This document shows positions 6,255-9,615 of a stretch of DNA of 9,615 nt, in pieces (position 1 is the stretch's first letter; each line of letters opens with the position of its first letter). Under the pieces are notes generated by a model. It did no database searches, had not been told where the DNA came from, and saw only the letters and a list, made by a program, of their open reading frames with translations. This DNA is from Clostridiales bacterium UBA3953 (lineage in GTDB: Bacteria; Bacillota; Clostridia; Oscillospirales; CAG-272), in NCBI GenBank assembly GCA_002385415.1, contig DGDL01000011.1, forward strand, positions 1 through 9,615. Direction: 5' to 3'. A program made the position numbers and the translations under genes.

Positions 6255-7346
6255 TTATATCTCCTCGGACTTGAGCCGTTCGGCGGTATCGGCAGCGATA
6301 AGCGCGTCTATCAGCTCGCCGATGTCGCCGTCGAGGAAGGAGTCGAGCGAATAGATTGTATAGCCTATCCGATGGTCGGTCACCCGCCCCTGCGGGAAGT
6401 TGTAGGTGCGAATCCGCTCGCTGCGGTCGCCCGTACCCACCTGGCTCCGCCGCTGGGAGGCGATTTTCTCTTGCTGTTCGCGCTGTTTCATGTCATACAG
6501 CCGCGATTTTAGTATTTTCATCGCCTTTTCGCGGTTTTTGTGCTGGCTGCGCTCGTCCTGACACTCGACCACAATCCCGGACGGCTTGTGCAGCATCCGG
6601 ATGGCCGACTCTGTCTTGTTGACGTGCTGGCCGCCCGCGCCGCTGCTTTTGATGGTTTCGATCTCAAGGTCGGCAGGATTTATCTCCACCTGCACATCCT
6701 CCACCTCGGGCAGCACCGCGACCGTAACCGTCGAGGTGTGTATCCTGCCGGACGCCTCCGTTTCGGGCACGCGCTGCACGCGATGCACGCCCGACTCGAA
6801 CTTGAGCCGCGAGTACGCGCCCTCGCCCTCCACACCGAAGCTGATTTCCTTGTATCCGCCCAGCCCGGTCTCGTTTGCATACAGCAGCTCGGTTTTAAAC
6901 CCGCTCGCCGCCGCATACATCGAATACATGCGGTAAAGCTCGGCGGCAAACAGCGCCGCCTCCTCACCGCCCGCGCCGGCGCGTATCTCCATTATAACGC
7001 TGCGCTCGTCGTTTTCGTCGCGCGGCAACAGCAGCGTCTTCAGCTCCAGCTCGAGCCGGTCGAGCTTTTCGAGACACTGCTGCCGCTCCTCCTCAGCCAG
7101 CGCGCGCAGCTCGGAGTCCGACTCGGAGCGGATAAGCTCCTCCGCGCCCTCAAGCTCGCGCCGGGTCGCGACATATTCGCGGTATTTTTCGATAACCGGC
7201 GTCAAAAGCTTATGTTCACGGCTGAGTTTTGCGTAATTTTCAACATCCGATATAACGTCGGGCGAGGCAAGCGCCTGCTCGATTTCGATGTATTTGCGCT
7301 CGGCCTCGCCAAGCCTTTCAAGCAGTCTGGTTTTACTGTTATCCAT
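6255..7346 (-). CDS. prfA: Peptide chain release factor 1
   Basis: RF1 reads UAA and UAG stop codons in the ribosomal A site and triggers peptide release. The protein has 363 residues, normal for the family. An N-terminal coiled-coil domain (about 1-105) precedes MEIRAGAGGEEAALFAAELY (119-138). The stop-codon-reading tripeptide is Pro-Glu-Thr at 194-196 in RVPETEASGRIHTST, a PxT form of the RF1 PAT motif; RF2 would have SPF. The catalytic GGQ is at 238-240 in SGAGGQHVNKTESAIR. RSQVGTGDRSERIRTYNFPQ (300-319) is also typical. The start at 7346 has AAGGA 5 nt upstream. The gene follows the aldolase after 72 nt and precedes sua5. The methyltransferase gene prmC, which modifies the GGQ glutamine and usually follows prfA, is not in the window. 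Confidence 0.98.
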   Translation of the reverse strand: MDNSKTRLLERLGEAERKYIEIEQALASPDVISDVENYAKLSREHKLLTPVIEKYREYVATRRELEGAEELIRSESDSELRALAEEERQQCLEKLDRLELELKTLLLPRDENDERSVIMEIRAGAGGEEAALFAAELYRMYSMYAAASGFKTELLYANETGLGGYKEISFGVEGEGAYSRLKFESGVHRVQRVPETEASGRIHTSTVTVAVLPEVEDVQVEINPADLEIETIKSSGAGGQHVNKTESAIRMLHKPSGIVVECQDERSQHKNREKAMKILKSRLYDMKQREQQEKIASQRRSQVGTGDRSERIRTYNFPQGRVTDHRIGYTIYSLDSFLDGDIGELIDALIAADTAERLKSEEI

Positions 7347-7351
7347 CTATA

Positions 7352-7356
7352 TCCTT
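7352..7356 (-). promoter_or_regulatory. Ribosome binding site of prfA
   Basis: AAGGA on the minus strand, 5 nt before the ATG at 7346. It lies 6 nt beyond the short U-tract of the hairpin at 7367-7401. Confidence 0.8.
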
Positions 7357-7362
7357 AACACC

Positions 7363-7401
7363 AAAATGCGGGTGCAAAAGCTGTTTTCGCCGGCGCCCGC
7401 A
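7363..7401 (-). terminator. Terminator-like hairpin between the aldolase gene and prfA
   Basis: TGCGGG (7367-7372) pairs with CCCGCA (7396-7401). The loop can pair further (GCAAAA with TTTT and GC around GCTG). On the minus strand it is followed by only four T residues (7366-7363). It is a possible weak terminator or attenuator that would set prfA expression relative to the upstream genes. Confidence 0.4.
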
Positions 7402-7418
7402 CCGTACTGTGATTTATA

Positions 7419-8393
7419 TTATTTTGCGGCGGATTTGCGCATAAGATGCAGCGCAAACCCGGCAATCTCGCCTTTAATGTAAGCAGCGTTGATTTTCCCG
7501 TCCGGGCCGCGCAAAAGCCCGTCCGGCTCAAATTCAAAGCCGAGCCGCTCAAAATACTTCATCGCGCGCTCGACGGTGTTGGTCGCGATGCCTATGTGCC
7601 CGCGCTCGCCGTAGTATTTGTGCTCCATCAGCTCAAAGAGGCTGCCGACAAACACCGAGCCGCTGCCCGGTCGCGTGGCCTGCCCGAAGATGCCGGCAAG
7701 CGTTGCCGCCAGCGAGTGTGCCTCCGGGGCGCTGTCGCAGTTTATGCCGACGTGGCCGAGCGAAAAGCCGTACATGGCAAAGAGCGCGTCCCGCGCGATG
7801 CGGGTTATCTCGTCGAATTTGCCCGCCCTCACCAGCTCCGCGGGCGTCATGAAGCTGCCGCCGACGGCGAGCACGCGCTCGTATGCGGTGTAATCGGCGA
7901 GATTTGAAAGGTTTATCCCGCCCGTCGGCACGAATTTCAGGTTGCGGTAGGGGGCGGCCAGCGCGCGTAGCATCTCCAGCCCGCCGAGCTGCTCTGCCGG
8001 GAAAAACTTGACGGCGTCGAGCTTATAATGCAGCGCGGTCTCGATCTCGGTCGGCGTCGCCACGCCGGGTATAACCGGCACATCGCGGCCCAGGCAGTAT
8101 TCGACGACCGCGGGGCCGGTGCCGGGCGACACAATAAATTTCGCGCCGGCAGTTATTGCGGTATGGGCCTGCTCGGGCGTTAGCACCGTACCTGCGCCCA
8201 CGAGAAAGTCCGGCAGCTCCTCCGCTATCGCGCGGATAGCGGGGGCGGCGGACTGCGAGCGAAATGTTATCTCCGCGACCGGCAGGCCGGCGTCCGCGAG
8301 GGCGCGCGCGACGGGTACGGCGCTGTCGGCGCTCTCAAGCGTCACGACGGGGATAATGCCATACTCGTAAAGCGTATCGAAAACATTTTCCAT
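7419..8393 (-). CDS. KDPG/KHG aldolase fused to a glyoxalase-like VOC domain
   Basis: Residues 1-208 form a class I aldolase of the Eda family, which splits 2-keto-3-deoxy-6-phosphogluconate (or 4-hydroxy-2-oxoglutarate) to pyruvate plus glyceraldehyde-3-phosphate (or glyoxylate). Visible motifs are the catalytic Glu41 in PVAEITFRS, VGAGTVLTPEQA (65-76), the Schiff-base Lys129 in DAVKFFPAEQLGG, and FVPTGGIN (154-161). Eda alone is about 205-215 residues; this protein has 324. Residues 212-318 carry two vicinal-oxygen-chelate half-modules, beginning GHVGIN (213-218) and GHIGIAT (265-271). His214, Glu254 and His266 match three metal-ligand positions; the fourth is not glutamate at the aligned place, although His316 is near. 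The start lies 3 nt after the upstream phosphatase stop and has only a weak ribosome binding site, so translation is probably coupled. Such fusions occur in Clostridia to my knowledge; the role of the VOC domain is unknown to me. Confidence 0.92.
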   Translation of the reverse strand: MENVFDTLYEYGIIPVVTLESADSAVPVARALADAGLPVAEITFRSQSAAPAIRAIAEELPDFLVGAGTVLTPEQAHTAITAGAKFIVSPGTGPAVVEYCLGRDVPVIPGVATPTEIETALHYKLDAVKFFPAEQLGGLEMLRALAAPYRNLKFVPTGGINLSNLADYTAYERVLAVGGSFMTPAELVRAGKFDEITRIARDALFAMYGFSLGHVGINCDSAPEAHSLAATLAGIFGQATRPGSGSVFVGSLFELMEHKYYGERGHIGIATNTVERAMKYFERLGFEFEPDGLLRGPDGKINAAYIKGEIAGFALHLMRKSAAK

Positions 8394-8396
8394 TTT

Positions 8397-8996
8397 TTAA
8401 TCCGCCATATATGTCGAATCGTTTACAAGCAGCGTTTCGCGCGTGCCGTCGTCGTTGACTCGGAAGAACGAAACGCCGCCGGGATGACCGAGGTATTTGT
8501 ACGGGCAAATGTCAAGCCCGCTCCAAATCTGCTGCCAAACGCTGAGCGTTACGCCGTGCGAAACCACGACTATGTAATCGGCGTCGTCGCATAGGATTTT
8601 GTCCATCGCGCAGCCGACGCGCCGCCAAAACTCGCGCCATGACTCCGCCCCCTCGAACTTGCGGTCGTCAAATGTGTTCACGGGCCGCTCGTTCTCGCGC
8701 GCCCATTCCGAGGATTTGCCGACGGCTTCGCCGAGGCCATGCTCGCGCAACTCGGGCATTTTGATTATCTCGACACCGATCCTGCGAGCGAGCGGCTCGG
8801 CGGTCTGCATTGCGCGCAAGAGGTCAGACGAGTAAATTCTGACGTTTTTGCCTTCAAGCTCGGGCGCGAGCTTGCGCCCAATATTCTCGGCCTGACGGCA
8901 TCCGAACTCGGTAAGCTCCCAATCTGTCCACGAGCCTACCATTTTCGTTAGGTGGTGCACCGACTGCGTATGCTGAATCGTTATGATGTTTTTCAT
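8397..8996 (-). CDS. Histidine phosphatase family protein (phosphoglycerate mutase-like)
   Basis: A 199-residue cytosolic protein of the histidine phosphatase superfamily, which transfers phosphate through a phosphohistidine. The start is ATG 8996, preceded by GAGGTGG; the longer frame to 9029 lacks support. The usual N-terminal RHG reads Gln8-His9-Thr10 (IITIQHTQSVHH), so the nucleophile His9 remains but the conserved arginine is glutamine. Other family features are present: GSWTDWELTEFGCRQAENIG (21-40), YSSDLLRAMQTAEPL (55-69) with Arg61, LREHGLGE (83-90) with Glu85 as likely general acid, and VVVSHG (143-148) with the second histidine, His147. I recall a Firmicute subfamily with a similar QHxQSxHH motif, so this is probably an established variant rather than a damaged gene. 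The substrate is unknown. It is translationally coupled to the aldolase gene, suggesting a phosphorylated sugar or sugar acid. Confidence 0.88.
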   Translation of the reverse strand: MKNIITIQHTQSVHHLTKMVGSWTDWELTEFGCRQAENIGRKLAPELEGKNVRIYSSDLLRAMQTAEPLARRIGVEIIKMPELREHGLGEAVGKSSEWARENERPVNTFDDRKFEGAESWREFWRRVGCAMDKILCDDADYIVVVSHGVTLSVWQQIWSGLDICPYKYLGHPGGVSFFRVNDDGTRETLLVNDSTYMAD

Positions 8997-9000
8997 CTGC

Positions 9001-9006
9001 CACCTC
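9001..9006 (-). promoter_or_regulatory. Ribosome binding site of the phosphatase gene
   Basis: GAGGTG on the minus strand, 4 nt before ATG 8996 (6 nt from its GAGG core). It supports this start over the in-frame codon at 9029. An A/T-rich TAATAT-like box about 9030-9035 might be a -10 element, but no good -35 is visible. Confidence 0.65.
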
Positions 9007-9117
9007 GTCGCGGCGCGGTTGCGCCACATAATATTAAAAATACGTTACGGCGGACACGCGACATGAACCGGAGCCGGCTTGCGGGGGCTGAGCACCTCAA
9101 AGTTTTTACAGGGGCGC

Positions 9118-9143
9118 GGGGGAGCTTATTAATAAGCTCCCCC
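9118..9143. repeat. Perfect 26-bp palindrome between the aminopeptidase and phosphatase genes
   Basis: Each half is 13 bp and reads GGGGGAGCTTATT; the complement follows without interruption. As RNA it would form a stable hairpin starting 12 nt after the aminopeptidase stop. No U-tract follows on either strand, so a standard intrinsic terminator is not certain. It is most likely the transcript end of the aminopeptidase gene; a protein-binding site is possible. Confidence 0.75.
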
Positions 9144-9155
9144 AAGTCGTAACGA

Positions 9156-9615
9156 TCAGCCCTCGGCGTTGAATGCGCGGAAGGCGAGGTAGGTCATATA
9201 AAGGTCGGTCTTGGCAATAAGCTCGTACGGCGCGTGCATGGAGAGCACCGGCACGCCCAAATCCACCGTCTCGATATTGCGGTTTGCCACAAATCCGGCC
9301 ACCGTGCCGCCGCCGCCCTGGTCGACCTTGCCCAGCTCGCCGGTCTGCCACACCACGCCGGCCTTGTCCAGTATGCGTCCTACCCGGCCCATAAGCTCCG
9401 CGCTCGCGTCCGAGCTGCCCGACTTGCCGCGCGAACCTGTGTACTTGGTCAGCACCACACCTCCGTTGGCAAACGCGGTGTTGCGACGCTCGTACACCTC
9501 CCCGAAGTTCGGGTCAAACGCAGCGTTGACGTCGGCGGACAGGCACACGGACACCGCACGCAGCTCGCGCGAGGTCACGCCCGCCGACTCCGCCAAATCC
9601 TGCATCAGGTCGTCG
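9156..9615 (-). CDS. M18 family aminopeptidase, C-terminal fragment (N-terminus off the window)
   Basis: The last 152 codons of a zinc aminopeptidase of family M18, which removes N-terminal residues (often acidic or neutral) from peptides in the cytosol as a large oligomer. Full proteins are around 430-470 residues, so about two thirds is missing at the right edge, including the catalytic glutamate. Visible blocks, counted from the first complete codon, are CLSADVNAAFDPNF (24-37), where Asp28 matches a metal ligand, KYTGSRGKSGSSDASAE (57-73), VVWQTGELGKVDQGGGGTVA (87-106), and VPVLSMHAPYE (121-131), where His127 matches the last metal ligand. The C-terminus ends normally with YLAFRAFNAEG, so the gene is truncated only by the window boundary. 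It is separated from the next gene by 159 nt with a palindrome and is probably a separate unit. Confidence 0.95.
   Translation of the reverse strand, partial: DDLMQDLAESAGVTSRELRAVSVCLSADVNAAFDPNFGEVYERRNTAFANGGVVLTKYTGSRGKSGSSDASAELMGRVGRILDKAGVVWQTGELGKVDQGGGGTVAGFVANRNIETVDLGVPVLSMHAPYELIAKTDLYMTYLAFRAFNAEG

Noticed and set aside
6540..7358. Plus-strand 272-codon frame opposite prfA
   Set aside because: It is antisense to RF1 with intact PxT and GGQ motifs and has no recognisable domain.
8997..9029. Longer N-terminus for the histidine phosphatase, starting at 9029
   Set aside because: The extension covers the GAGGTGG ribosome binding site, and the superfamily begins right before the RHG-like motif, as with ATG 8996.

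Overview
The window looks like a chromosomal stretch from a spore-forming member of the Clostridia, probably an Oscillospiraceae/Ruminococcaceae-type gut bacterium. The reasons are an alpha/beta-type small acid-soluble spore protein gene, GC-rich Firmicute-style coding sequence, AAGGAG-type ribosome binding sites, a ParC-like topoisomerase of the clostridial kind, and a Sua5 protein of Bacillus YwlC length next to prfA. All eight genes lie on the minus strand, so gene order is described from high to low coordinates. I see no tRNA, rRNA, CRISPR array, insertion sequence, prophage or recognisable defence system.

Layout: (1) 9615-9156, C-terminal part of an M18 aminopeptidase, followed by a perfect 26-bp palindrome. 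(2) 8996-7419, a histidine phosphatase with an altered RHG motif and, 3 nt later, a KDPG/KHG aldolase fused to a glyoxalase-like VOC domain. (3) 7346-6255, release factor 1 (prfA), preceded by a terminator-like hairpin and followed by another strong hairpin. (4) 6025-4982, threonylcarbamoyl-AMP synthase (Sua5/TsaC type) behind an unusual 229-nt structured gap. (5) 4935-2713, a divergent ParC/GyrA-family topoisomerase subunit. (6) 2471-2262, the SASP gene with a good intrinsic terminator. (7) 1942-1, a 647-codon open frame that runs off the left edge. It encodes a glycoside-hydrolase-like cytosolic protein with helix-turn-helix-like segments at its N-terminus, and it has its own extended -10 promoter.

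How the genes relate: prfA and sua5 are translation genes (termination and tRNA t6A synthesis) that commonly lie near each other in Firmicutes, but prmC, which usually follows prfA, is absent here. The phosphatase and aldolase are probably co-transcribed and belong to sugar-acid or phospho-sugar metabolism. The SASP and glycosidase-like genes appear to be independent single-gene units.

I found no clear new multi-gene system. The points most worth a second look are the glycosidase-like protein with DNA-binding-like N-terminus, the ParC-like protein with a rewritten quinolone pocket, the aldolase-VOC fusion coupled to a non-canonical phosphatase, and several structured intergenic regions.
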